DNA from: Oscillospiraceae bacterium
GTDB taxonomy: Bacteria > Bacillota > Clostridia > Oscillospirales > Oscillospiraceae
Reading direction: 5' to 3'
NCBI GenBank assembly: GCA_910575505.1
Contig: CAJTFK010000003.1
Coordinates: forward strand, 62,001-126,000
Length of the DNA stretch: 64,000 bases
Made by a program: the position numbers and the translations under genes. The notes below the pieces were generated by a model. It worked only from the letters and a program-made list of their open reading frames with translations, did no database searches and was not told the origin of the DNA. Numbering within the stretch: the stretch's first letter is position 1; every line of letters starts with the position of its first letter. Below, piece by piece: positions 1-6,620 of the stretch.

Positions 1-248
1 TCCTCGCTTTTGGCGGTCAGCATGATGATGGGCACATTGGAAAACTCCCGGATACGCATACAGGCCTCCAGCCCGTCCACCTCCGGCATCATCAAATCCA
101 GAATGATCATATCCAGCTTGCTTTCCCGGGCCAGCTCTACCGCCGCCGCGCCGTCATAGGCGCACTCCACCTGATAGCCTTCGTTCTCCAGGTTGAACTT
201 GATGCCCTTCACCAGTGTCCTCTCGTCATCCACCACTAAAATTCTCAT
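1..248 (-). CDS. Response regulator, receiver domain (partial, cut by window edge)
   Basis: The first 82 residues are visible and form most of a CheY-like receiver domain. They begin MRILVVDDE, with the acidic pair that binds Mg2+, have the phospho-acceptor Asp in [11 protein letters not shown], and end in the MLTAK segment that supplies the conserved Thr and Lys. The output domain lies outside the window, so the regulator class cannot be told. The ATG overlaps the TGA of the upstream HhH gene in an ATGA, so translation of the two is probably coupled. Confidence 0.9.
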   Translation of the reverse strand, partial: MRILVVDDERTLVKGIKFNLENEGYQVECAYDGAAAVELARESKLDMIILDLMMPEVDGLEACMRIREFSNVPIIMLTAKSE

Positions 249-652
249 TCCTCGTCCTTTCTTCCTTCCGGCGCTTCCGTTTCGCTGCCCGCCGCCACCA
301 GTCCCTCCAGAGCCTCCAGCTTTGCCGGCCCGATGCCTGACACCTCCGTCAGGGCCTCCACCGTGGGGAAGGGCCCGTTGGCTTCCCGGTAGGCGACAAT
401 CCGCCGGGCCAGCTCCGGGCCGATTCCGGGCAGAGCCGTCAGTTCCTCCTCCGAAGCCGCGTTCAGATCCAGAGGCGGCGGAGCCGGAGGATGGAGCTCC
501 TCCGGGGCGGCGGGGCGCTCCGTCTCCAGATAAGCGGGCTGGGCGGCCTCCCTCCGGTCATGGAAAAAGAGACCCAGCAGCAGGCAGAGGAACAGCGCCG
601 TGATGCCCAGCAGAATAAATTCCGCTTTTATGACAGATTTCCGCACATCCAC
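245..652 (-). CDS. ComEA-like helix-hairpin-helix membrane protein
   Basis: This 135-residue protein has an N-terminal membrane anchor (about residues 8-25, rich in Ile/Leu/Phe), a Pro-rich linker and a C-terminal pair of helix-hairpin-helix motifs ([17 protein letters not shown] and [12 protein letters not shown]). This is the layout of ComEA, which binds DNA at the outer membrane face during competence; no other competence gene is in view. The GTG at 652 was chosen because GGAGG sits about 9 nt upstream; the reading frame stays open further upstream but without a ribosome site. Its stop overlaps the start of the response regulator gene. Confidence 0.75.
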   Translation of the reverse strand: MDVRKSVIKAEFILLGITALFLCLLLGLFFHDRREAAQPAYLETERPAAPEELHPPAPPPLDLNAASEEELTALPGIGPELARRIVAYREANGPFPTVEALTEVSGIGPAKLEALEGLVAAGSETEAPEGRKDEE

Positions 653-783
653 AGTTGCGCTCCTCCGTTTTTTTTGGTATACTGTGTTAAATCTGAACCT
701 TTCCTGTAAGGGAGCCCCCGGAGGGCCTCCCCTTCGATGATACAGTCCGACCAATAGTATACCATAAATTTGAGGAGATGGAC

Positions 784-2154
784 ATGAAAACAAACAGTTT
801 TTCCCGGATATTCTCAATTTTTTTATTGCTGCTTCTGCTGGTGAACCTGCTGGCGGTCCCCGCCTCGGCGGCTGTGCCGGACCCGGAGATACAGGCCAGG
901 GCCGCCCTGCTGGTGGACCAGAAGACCGGCGCAGTGGTCTACGCGAAAAACGAACACCAGGAGCTCTATCCCGCCAGCCTCACCAAGATTATGACTGCTC
1001 TGCTGGTGCTGGAGGCTGTCGATCAGGGAACGCTGAAGCTGGACCAGCCCATTACCGCCACGGCCTCCGCCATGACCACCCTGGCCGCCGACGGCAGCAC
1101 CGCCGGCATCCAGGTGGGCGAGGTGCTGACGGTGGAACAGCTGCTGTACTGCATGCTGGTGGTATCCGCCAACGAGGCCTGCACCATTCTGGCGGAACAG
1201 GTCTCCGGCTCCGTGGGGGCCTTTGTGGACGCCATGAACGCCAAGGCGGAGGACCTGGGCTGTGAGCACACCCATTTCATGAACCCCCACGGCCTTCACG
1301 ATGACCAGCACTACACGTCCGCCTGGGATCTGTATCTGATTACCAGGGCCGCCATGGAGTACCCGGAATTCATGACCGTCTGCGACACCACCTCCACCAC
1401 CATCCCCGCCACCAACCTGTCCCCGGAGCGCATCCTGTATAACACCAACTATCTGATCTGCGGCTACCGCTCCCGGGGCTACCTCAACGGCGAGGCCCAC
1501 GGTGTGAAAACCGGAAGCACCTCCCTGGCAGGCCACTGCCTGGTGTCCACCGCACGGAGAGCCAGCCTCAGCTTTGTCAGCGTGATTCTGGGGGCGGACC
1601 GGACCCTTCTGGAGGACGGGACCACCTGGTGGACCTACAGCTTCGGAGAGACCAACCGCCTGTTCAACTGGGCCTTTGAGAACTTTACGTACCGCACCAT
1701 CCTGAAGGAAAACGATGTGGCGGGGGAGGCCCCCGTCTCCCTCTCCCGTCAGGACCACGTGACCCTCCATACCGATCAGCCGGTGGAGATTCTGGTGCCC
1801 CAGGAGCTGAACGTGGAGGACCTGGAGAAAACCATCACCCTGCGCTCCGACCCGGTGGAGGCCCCCATTGCCGCCGGCGACGTGCTGGGCACTCTCTCCG
1901 TCAGCCTGGACGGAAAGGAATACGCCTCTGTGGATCTGCTGGCCTTCACGGATGTGGAGGCGTCCCGCCTCCGGGTCCTCTGGCGGGACATCCAAAACTT
2001 CCTGGACACCACACAGGCCAAGGTAGGCGGCGCGGTACTGGGAACGCTGGCGGCCCTCTGCCTCCTCTGGAAGCTGGTATTCAGCCGGCGGCGCTACCGC
2101 TACGGACGCAGTGTGGGCCGGACCCGCAGCGGCTATCGGGGCCGGCGGCGCTGA
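784..2154 (+). CDS. D-alanyl-D-alanine carboxypeptidase (DacF/PBP5-type)
   Basis: This serine D,D-carboxypeptidase trims the terminal D-Ala of peptidoglycan stem peptides outside the membrane. The visible parts are a signal peptide ending near ASA, the S11-family motifs SLTK (nucleophile about Ser65, Lys68), SAN (about Ser128) and KTG (about Lys242), a C-terminal beta-rich PBP5_C-like region, and a final transmembrane segment with an Arg/Tyr-rich cytoplasmic tail. The ATG at 784 is preferred over 778 because GAGGAG directly abuts the latter. A terminator follows. In spore formers such enzymes act in vegetative wall or in cortex; the sequence does not say which. Confidence 0.93.
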   Translation: MKTNSFSRIFSIFLLLLLLVNLLAVPASAAVPDPEIQARAALLVDQKTGAVVYAKNEHQELYPASLTKIMTALLVLEAVDQGTLKLDQPITATASAMTTLAADGSTAGIQVGEVLTVEQLLYCMLVVSANEACTILAEQVSGSVGAFVDAMNAKAEDLGCEHTHFMNPHGLHDDQHYTSAWDLYLITRAAMEYPEFMTVCDTTSTTIPATNLSPERILYNTNYLICGYRSRGYLNGEAHGVKTGSTSLAGHCLVSTARRASLSFVSVILGADRTLLEDGTTWWTYSFGETNRLFNWAFENFTYRTILKENDVAGEAPVSLSRQDHVTLHTDQPVEILVPQELNVEDLEKTITLRSDPVEAPIAAGDVLGTLSVSLDGKEYASVDLLAFTDVEASRLRVLWRDIQNFLDTTQAKVGGAVLGTLAALCLLWKLVFSRRRYRYGRSVGRTRSGYRGRRR

Positions 2155-2181
2155 CCCGTCCCAATCCCCTGCCGGACAGTC

Positions 2182-2212
2182 AAAAAAACGGAGGCGTTTG
2201 CCTCCGTTTTTT
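2182..2212. terminator. Bidirectional rho-independent terminator
   Basis: The stem CGGAGGC/GCCTCCG is flanked by A-rich and T-rich runs on its two sides. It lies between the convergent carboxypeptidase (+) and nitroreductase (-) genes and can serve both. Confidence 0.85.
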
Positions 2213-2218
2213 GTCAGG

Positions 2219-2731
2219 TCACAGGGTGACCGCCAGCTCCTCCAGGGGCCTGCGGTCCCCGTGGAGCCGGGCGGGGTGCGCGCCCTCCGCCGGATAGCCC
2301 AGGGGCAGCAGGGCAATGGGGCAGGTGCCCACCATCTCCGGGAAGGCGGCCAGCAGCTTTTCCGGCTCGAACATGCCCACGTATGTAGTGCCCAGCCCCA
2401 GGTCCGCCGCCTGGAGCATCATCTGTGTAACGGCAATGGCGGCGTCAATCTCCCCGTGGTCCTTGCCGTCTGTCTCCCGCTTCCAGGAAACGGATGGGTC
2501 ATAGCCCACCGCCAGCATCACCGGCGGACGGAAGTGGGCGGCGGTGCAGGCGTCGGCCTTCTCCAGGGCCTGGGGACTCTGGAGCACAAAGATTCTCTGG
2601 GGCTGGTTGTTGTGGGCGGTGGGGGCGTTCCGGCCCGCCTCCAGAATCAGGGCCAGCTTCTCCGGCTCCACGGGACGGGGGTCGAACTTGCGGAGGGAAT
2701 AGCGTGCGGCGGCCAGTGCGGCAAAATCCAT
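2219..2731 (-). CDS. Nitroreductase family protein
   Basis: This is a 170-residue FMN-dependent oxidoreductase of the nitroreductase fold. The N-terminal ARYSLRKFDPRPV matches the family's R-S-R-F/Y FMN phosphate motif, followed by RNAPTAHNNQP for flavin binding, and LGLGTTYVGMF is the usual second flavin and dimer segment. The ATG at 2731 has GAGGA nine bases upstream; a TTG nine bases earlier is less likely. The substrate cannot be read from sequence. It shares a bidirectional terminator with the carboxypeptidase gene. Confidence 0.88.
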   Translation of the reverse strand: MDFAALAAARYSLRKFDPRPVEPEKLALILEAGRNAPTAHNNQPQRIFVLQSPQALEKADACTAAHFRPPVMLAVGYDPSVSWKRETDGKDHGEIDAAIAVTQMMLQAADLGLGTTYVGMFEPEKLLAAFPEMVGTCPIALLPLGYPAEGAHPARLHGDRRPLEELAVTL

Positions 2732-2827
2732 GGAAATCAATCCTCGTTTCTTTCAGAATGAGCCCATTGTACCACAGCCCTCCCGCCGCCGCAAGCCCCC
2801 CGGAGCGCATTCCGCCGCCGCCTCCCG

Positions 2828-3163
2828 TCAGAGACCGGCCAGATTCTCACGGGCGTCCGGGCTGTTCGCGAAGACCGCCCCCACGGTCTGGCAGTTCTCC
2901 AGCTCCGGGCAGCTGCCGCAGGTGGCCGCGCCTCTTTTCAGCGCACACTGCCGGACGGCGCACAGGTGTTCGCAGAATACCGTCTTGACTCCGTCCGCAC
3001 GGCATCCCCGGCAGTTGATGTGCTCAGGCAGAATAGGGGCCTGATTGAGCTCCGCCCACAGCTTCGCGGTTTTCTCCCGCAGCGCCTGGTCGTCATGGAT
3101 AGTGGCAAGGTACGCGTCGCAGGTCTCGCAGTTCAGCCCGCAGTACGCAATCATATCTTTCAT
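2828..3163 (-). CDS. DUF3795-type cysteine-rich protein
   Basis: This small protein (111 aa) has about ten cysteines in the DUF3795 pattern: YCGLNCETCDAY near the start, then INCRGCRADG, FCEHLCAVRQC and CGSCPEL. The spacing suggests metal or Fe-S binding, but the function of the family is unknown. AGGAGGG lies about 11 bases before the ATG. It is a single gene between the nitroreductase and the GGGtGRT terminator. Confidence 0.8.
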   Translation of the reverse strand: MKDMIAYCGLNCETCDAYLATIHDDQALREKTAKLWAELNQAPILPEHINCRGCRADGVKTVFCEHLCAVRQCALKRGAATCGSCPELENCQTVGAVFANSPDARENLAGL

Positions 3164-3208
3164 ATCAGAATATTCCCTCCTGAATCCCGTCCCGTCCAGT
3201 TAATGGAG

Positions 3209-3246
3209 AAAAACCCCAGAGTGTGAAATACTCCGGGGTTTTTTTC
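3209..3246 (-). terminator. Rho-independent terminator of the GGGtGRT operon
   Basis: On the minus strand an AACCCCGGAGT/ACTCTGGGGTT stem closes on a short loop and is followed by a T-rich run, just after the GGGtGRT stop codon. Confidence 0.85.
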
Positions 3247-3273
3247 TGTCGAATAATACAGACAGGCGTCGAG

Positions 3274-4272
3274 TTACTTCCTGCTCTCGGCCACGGCAAC
3301 CGCCACGGCAACCGTTGCGCCTACCATGGGGTTGTTGCCCATACCCAGGAAGCCCATCATCTCCACGTGCGCGGGGACGGAGCTGGACCCGGCAAACTGG
3401 GCATCGGAGTGCATCCGGCCCATGGTGTCGGTCATGCCGTAGCTGGCGGGGCCGGCGGCCATGTTGTCGGGATGCAGAGTGCGGCCGGTGCCGCCGCCGG
3501 AGGCCACAGAGAAGTATTTCTTGCCCTGCTCCACACACTCCTTCTTATAGGTGCCGGCCACGGGATGCTGGAACCGGGTGGGGTTGGTGGAGTTGCCGGT
3601 GATGGACACATCCACGCCCTCCAGGTGCATGATGGCCACGCCCTCCCGGACGTCATCCGCGCCGTAGCAGCGGACATTGGCCCGCTCGCCCTCGCTGTAG
3701 CGGGTCTCCTTGACCACCTTCACCTCGCCGGTGCCGTAGTCAAACTGGGTCTGCACATAGGTGAAGCCGTTGATCCGGCTGATGATCTGAGCGGCGTCCT
3801 TGCCCAGGCCGTTGAGGATCACCCGCAGGGGCTCCTTCCGGGCCTTGTTGGCGTTGCGGACGATGCCGATGGCGCCCTCGGCGGCGGCGAAGGACTCGTG
3901 TCCCGCCAGGAAGGCAAAGCATTTGGTCTCGTCCCGCAGCAGCATGGCGCCCAGGTTTCCGTGGCCCAGGCCCACCTTGCGGTCGTCGGCTACGGAGCCG
4001 GAGATGCAGAAGGCCTGGAGACCCTCGCCGATGGCCTCGGCGGCCTCGGCAGCGGTGGCGACGTTCTTCTTCAGAGCGATGGCCGCGCCCACACAGTAGG
4101 CCCAGCAGGCATTCTCAAAGCAGATGGGCTGGATACCCTTGACGATGTCATAGGGGTCGAAGCCGGCGGCCTGGCAGATCTCCCGGCACTCCTCCACGCT
4201 CTTGATTCCGTACTGAGACAGGACGGAATTGATTTTCTCGATTCTTCTTTCGTAGCTTTCAAACAGAGCCAT
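3274..4272 (-). CDS. GGGtGRT family protein
   Basis: This 332-residue protein carries the signature that names its family, SGGGTGRTLHPDN, in its last third. Other visible features are a cysteine-rich segment CFENACWAYCVGAAIALKK near residue 55, Gly-rich stretches (GLGHGNLGAML, GMGNNPMVGAT) and no membrane segment. The molecular function of the family is not established to my knowledge. It lies 18 nt after a NifU-like scaffold gene and shares its promoter and terminator, so a role linked to metal clusters or redox chemistry is an inference from context. The ATG at 4272 has GGAGG eight bases upstream. Confidence 0.9.
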   Translation of the reverse strand: MALFESYERRIEKINSVLSQYGIKSVEECREICQAAGFDPYDIVKGIQPICFENACWAYCVGAAIALKKNVATAAEAAEAIGEGLQAFCISGSVADDRKVGLGHGNLGAMLLRDETKCFAFLAGHESFAAAEGAIGIVRNANKARKEPLRVILNGLGKDAAQIISRINGFTYVQTQFDYGTGEVKVVKETRYSEGERANVRCYGADDVREGVAIMHLEGVDVSITGNSTNPTRFQHPVAGTYKKECVEQGKKYFSVASGGGTGRTLHPDNMAAGPASYGMTDTMGRMHSDAQFAGSSSVPAHVEMMGFLGMGNNPMVGATVAVAVAVAESRK

Positions 4273-4290
4273 TGTCAATTCCTCCTTTTC

Positions 4291-4983
4291 TTATTCGTGA
4301 CGGGGGTCAACATACTTGGCGGCCCCCTCAAACTGGCCGTAGCAGCCCTTGGCCTTTTCCAGGGCCTCATTGGCGTCGGTGCCTTTTTTAATGGCGTCCA
4401 TCATTTTGCCCAGGTTCACAAACTCATAGCCAATGATTTCGTCGTCCTTGTTCAAAGCGATGCGGGTGACATAGCCCTCGGCCATCTCCAGATAACGGGG
4501 ACCCTTGGCCTTGGTGCCGAACATGGTGCCCACCTGGCTGCGCAGGCCCTTGCCCAGATCCTCCAGGGACGCGCCGATGGGCAGGCCGCCCTCGGAGAAC
4601 GCGGTCTGCGTCCGGCCATAGACAATCTGAAGGAACAGCTCCCGCATGGCGGTGTTGATGGCGTCGCACACCAGGTCGGTATTCAGGGCCTCCAGCAGCG
4701 TTTTGCCGATGAGGATCTCGCTGGCCATGGCGGCGGAGTGGGTCATGCCGGAGCAGCCCAGGGTCTCCACCAGAGCCTCTTCAATGATGCCGTCCTTGAC
4801 GTTCAGGGTCAGCTTGCAGGCGCCCTGCTGGGGAGCACACCAGCCCACGCCGTGAGTGAGGCCGGAAATATCCTTGATTTCCTTGGCCTGGACCCACTTG
4901 CCCTCCTCGGGTATGGGGGCGGGACCATGGTACGCGCCCTTGGCGACGGGGCACATGTTCTGCACTTCGGTGGAATAGATCAT
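4291..4983 (-). CDS. NifU-like iron-sulfur cluster assembly scaffold protein
   Basis: This 230-residue protein has an IscU/NifU-N-like core: GWCAPQQGACKLTL, LGCSGMTHSAAMASE (in the place of the IscU GC-S-A-S motif) and a later Cys in LVCDAINTAMRE, giving three candidate cluster ligands. A C-terminal extension of about 100 residues, ending in TDANEALEKAKGCYGQ, is unlike plain IscU. The ATG at 4983 follows AAAGGA. The gene is first in a two-gene operon with the GGGtGRT gene and is driven by the promoter at 5059-5087. A cysteine desulfurase gene lies at 15.5-16.6 kb but is not linked to it. Confidence 0.85.
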   Translation of the reverse strand: MIYSTEVQNMCPVAKGAYHGPAPIPEEGKWVQAKEIKDISGLTHGVGWCAPQQGACKLTLNVKDGIIEEALVETLGCSGMTHSAAMASEILIGKTLLEALNTDLVCDAINTAMRELFLQIVYGRTQTAFSEGGLPIGASLEDLGKGLRSQVGTMFGTKAKGPRYLEMAEGYVTRIALNKDDEIIGYEFVNLGKMMDAIKKGTDANEALEKAKGCYGQFEGAAKYVDPRHE

Positions 4984-5011
4984 AGTCGTCCAATCCTTTC
5001 CTGTTTGTATT

Positions 5012-5053
5012 CGTTCGAAGGGCTTGCGTGAGACCCTCCGGGGCTTTCGAACG
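5012..5053 (-). promoter_or_regulatory. Inverted repeat in the leader of the NifU-like/GGGtGRT operon
   Basis: Two exact 8-bp arms, CGTTCGAA and TTCGAACG, flank a 26-nt loop inside the 5' untranslated region, between the promoter and the ribosome site. It could fold as an RNA hairpin or be a protein site; the sequence alone does not decide. Confidence 0.5.
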
Positions 5054-5058
5054 GCCTT

Positions 5059-5087
5059 ATTATATCGGTAAACGATTACCTTGTCAA
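5059..5087 (-). promoter_or_regulatory. Sigma-A promoter with LacI-type operator in its spacer
   Basis: On the minus strand TTGACA (5087-5082) and TATAAT (5064-5059) are separated by exactly 17 bp. The spacer holds GGTAATCGTTTACC (5067-5080), a pseudo-palindrome with GGTAA/TTACC arms and a central CG, the pattern bound by LacI/GalR-family regulators, including CcpA-like proteins. A repressor there would block RNA polymerase directly. Confidence 0.85.
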
Positions 5088-5124
5088 GCGGACAGTCCTC
5101 TCTGTCAGAATTTTTATGCTTTCC

Positions 5125-5170
5125 CTTAAAAGAAAACCCGGAGACCGGCACAGAGGTCCGTCTCCGGGTT
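5125..5170 (-). terminator. Terminator downstream of the iol cluster
   Basis: On the minus strand the arms AACCCGGAGAC and GTCTCCGGGTT are followed by a T-rich run. It lies after iolG and the MITE copy, before the NifU-like operon promoter. Confidence 0.75.
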
Positions 5171-5188
5171 CTGAGAATTCAGGAATTA

Positions 5189-5348
5189 GAACCTGTATTC
5201 ATAGCCGGGGGATGCTGGATGGGCAGAAATTTTTCCTGTCAGACAAGGAGTTTTTCTGCGGCAATCCTGACGGATTGCAGGGGAAACCGACGCGGTATGG
5301 CGGGAAAAGGCCGTTCAGACAGCCTTCAGCGGTTGTGGATACAGGTTC
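5189..5348 (+). mobile_element. MITE-like element, family 1, copy 1
   Basis: This 160-bp element has terminal inverted repeats starting GAACCTGTATTC (right end GAACCTGTATCC in reverse complement). It is flanked on both sides by TTA, a 3-bp direct repeat; the right-hand TTA is the TAA stop of iolG read on the minus strand. It has no coding capacity of its own. An inner hairpin GCAATCC/GGATTGC is shared with the other copies. The 3-bp TNA duplication is as known for IS1031-type members of the IS5 family; the parent transposase is not in the window. Confidence 0.85.
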
Positions 5349-6386
5349 TTACCTATACAGCTCCGGCTTCTCCATGGTCTCCACCTTCAGGAACTGAGAG
5401 GTTCCCCGGGAGGCGTTCAGCGCGTCGCCGGCCACGCAGGCCACATAGCCGTCCCAGCTGGAGGGGCCGGTGAGCTTACCGGCGTGGACGGACTCCACCC
5501 ACTTGCAGAACTCAATGTCGTACGCCTCGATGAAGCGCTCCTTCCAGTCGGTCATGATGGGCATGGACTCGGCGGGATTCAGGCTGTCCCAGCCGGCGGG
5601 GCGGGAACGGCGAACCACGGCGTAGGGGTCGGGCAGCTTCACGGTGCCGTTCTCGCAGACCACCTCGCACTGAATGTCATAGCCGTAGCCGTCGGCCACC
5701 TGGACCTCCACGTCGATGAAGCAGCCCTTCTTGGTGCGCATCAGCATGACCTGGGGGTTGTCATAGCCCTTGTCGGAGTTGGCGGACTGACGGACCTTGA
5801 CGCACTGGACGTCCTCATACTCGTCGTCCAGCAGCCAGCGGCAGATGTCCAGCTCGTGGATGGCCACGTTGGTCACGCCGTTCTCGGTCTTGAAGCCCGG
5901 GCCCTGGGCCACGTTCCGGTGGCAGGCCTTGATCACCAGGGGAGCGCCGATTTCTCCGGAGTCGATGATGCGCTTCATCTCCGCATAGCCCCGGTCATAG
6001 TGGCGCATGAAGCCCACCTGAACCAGCCGCCTGCCAATGGCCAGCTCCCGGTTGATGATCTCCTCACAGTCCTTGCCGGTAAGGCTCAGGGGCTTCTCGC
6101 AGAAGCACCATTTTTCCTCGGCCAGGGTCTTCATGACATAGTCGTGATGGGTAGGGTCGATGGAGGTAATGACCACGGCCTCCACATCGGGGTCTTTAAT
6201 CATTCCGTCGCAGTCATTTCCGTAGGACTTGATGCCGTATTTCGCGGCGGTCTCATCGGCAGCAGCGGCCACGTAGTCGGAGACAGCCACCACGGTGGCG
6301 CCGGGGACAGTCTCTATGATGCGGCGGCAGTGGTCCTTGCCAATCGCGCCGCAGCCGATGATGCCGATTTTCAGAACTTTGTCCAT
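5349..6386 (-). CDS. iolG: Inositol 2-dehydrogenase / Gfo-Idh-MocA oxidoreductase
   Basis: This enzyme oxidises myo-inositol to scyllo-inosose with NAD+, the first step of inositol catabolism. The 345-residue protein has an N-terminal Rossmann motif (IGIIGCGAIGKDH), the family EKPLSL motif whose Lys is catalytic (about residue 96), and VAIHELDICRWLL with the Asp and His that complete the active site. Length and motifs fit IolG; a scyllo-inositol dehydrogenase is a possible alternative. The ATG at 6386 has AAGG nine bases upstream, inside the end of the zinc-ribbon gene. Its stop codon abuts a MITE. It is last in the iolE-B-D-G series. Confidence 0.9.
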   Translation of the reverse strand: MDKVLKIGIIGCGAIGKDHCRRIIETVPGATVVAVSDYVAAAADETAAKYGIKSYGNDCDGMIKDPDVEAVVITSIDPTHHDYVMKTLAEEKWCFCEKPLSLTGKDCEEIINRELAIGRRLVQVGFMRHYDRGYAEMKRIIDSGEIGAPLVIKACHRNVAQGPGFKTENGVTNVAIHELDICRWLLDDEYEDVQCVKVRQSANSDKGYDNPQVMLMRTKKGCFIDVEVQVADGYGYDIQCEVVCENGTVKLPDPYAVVRRSRPAGWDSLNPAESMPIMTDWKERFIEAYDIEFCKWVESVHAGKLTGPSSWDGYVACVAGDALNASRGTSQFLKVETMEKPELYR

Positions 6387-6391
6387 GATAA

Positions 6392-6619
6392 TCAACCTTC
6401 CTTTAATTTAAAAGTCAAAGATGTTTTTCTACAGGCGGAGAACCCGGAAACCGTGATGAACGGAGGCTGAAGCGGTCCGTTCGACTGCCCGAGGGCCTCG
6501 TTTCTGGCTTTGGGATTGAAGGGTACGCCAGCGAAGCAGGGTTTACGATAATAGTGGATTCCGTGGGTGCTTTGCAGCACGCCGTTTTCCATTTCCGCGC
6601 CGCAGAAGGGGCAGTCCAT
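6392..6619 (-). CDS. Small zinc-ribbon protein within the iol cluster
   Basis: This 75-residue protein starts MDCPFCGAEMENGVL, a CPxCG knuckle typical of single-domain zinc ribbons (similar to DUF6487-type proteins, not certain); a second Cys pair is not obvious. The ATG lies one base after the iolD stop and the stop lies five bases before the iolG start, so it is translated as part of the operon. Its role is unknown. Co-translation with iolD and iolG argues that it is real. Confidence 0.7.
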   Translation of the reverse strand: MDCPFCGAEMENGVLQSTHGIHYYRKPCFAGVPFNPKARNEALGQSNGPLQPPFITVSGFSACRKTSLTFKLKEG

Positions 6620-6620
6620 A

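Noticed and set aside
3223-5031. Long plus-strand open frame opposite the GGGtGRT and NifU-like genes
   Set aside because: It is a mirror frame of GC-rich coding DNA; the composition is Gly/Ala/His-rich without domains, and both minus-strand genes have clear families and ribosome sites.
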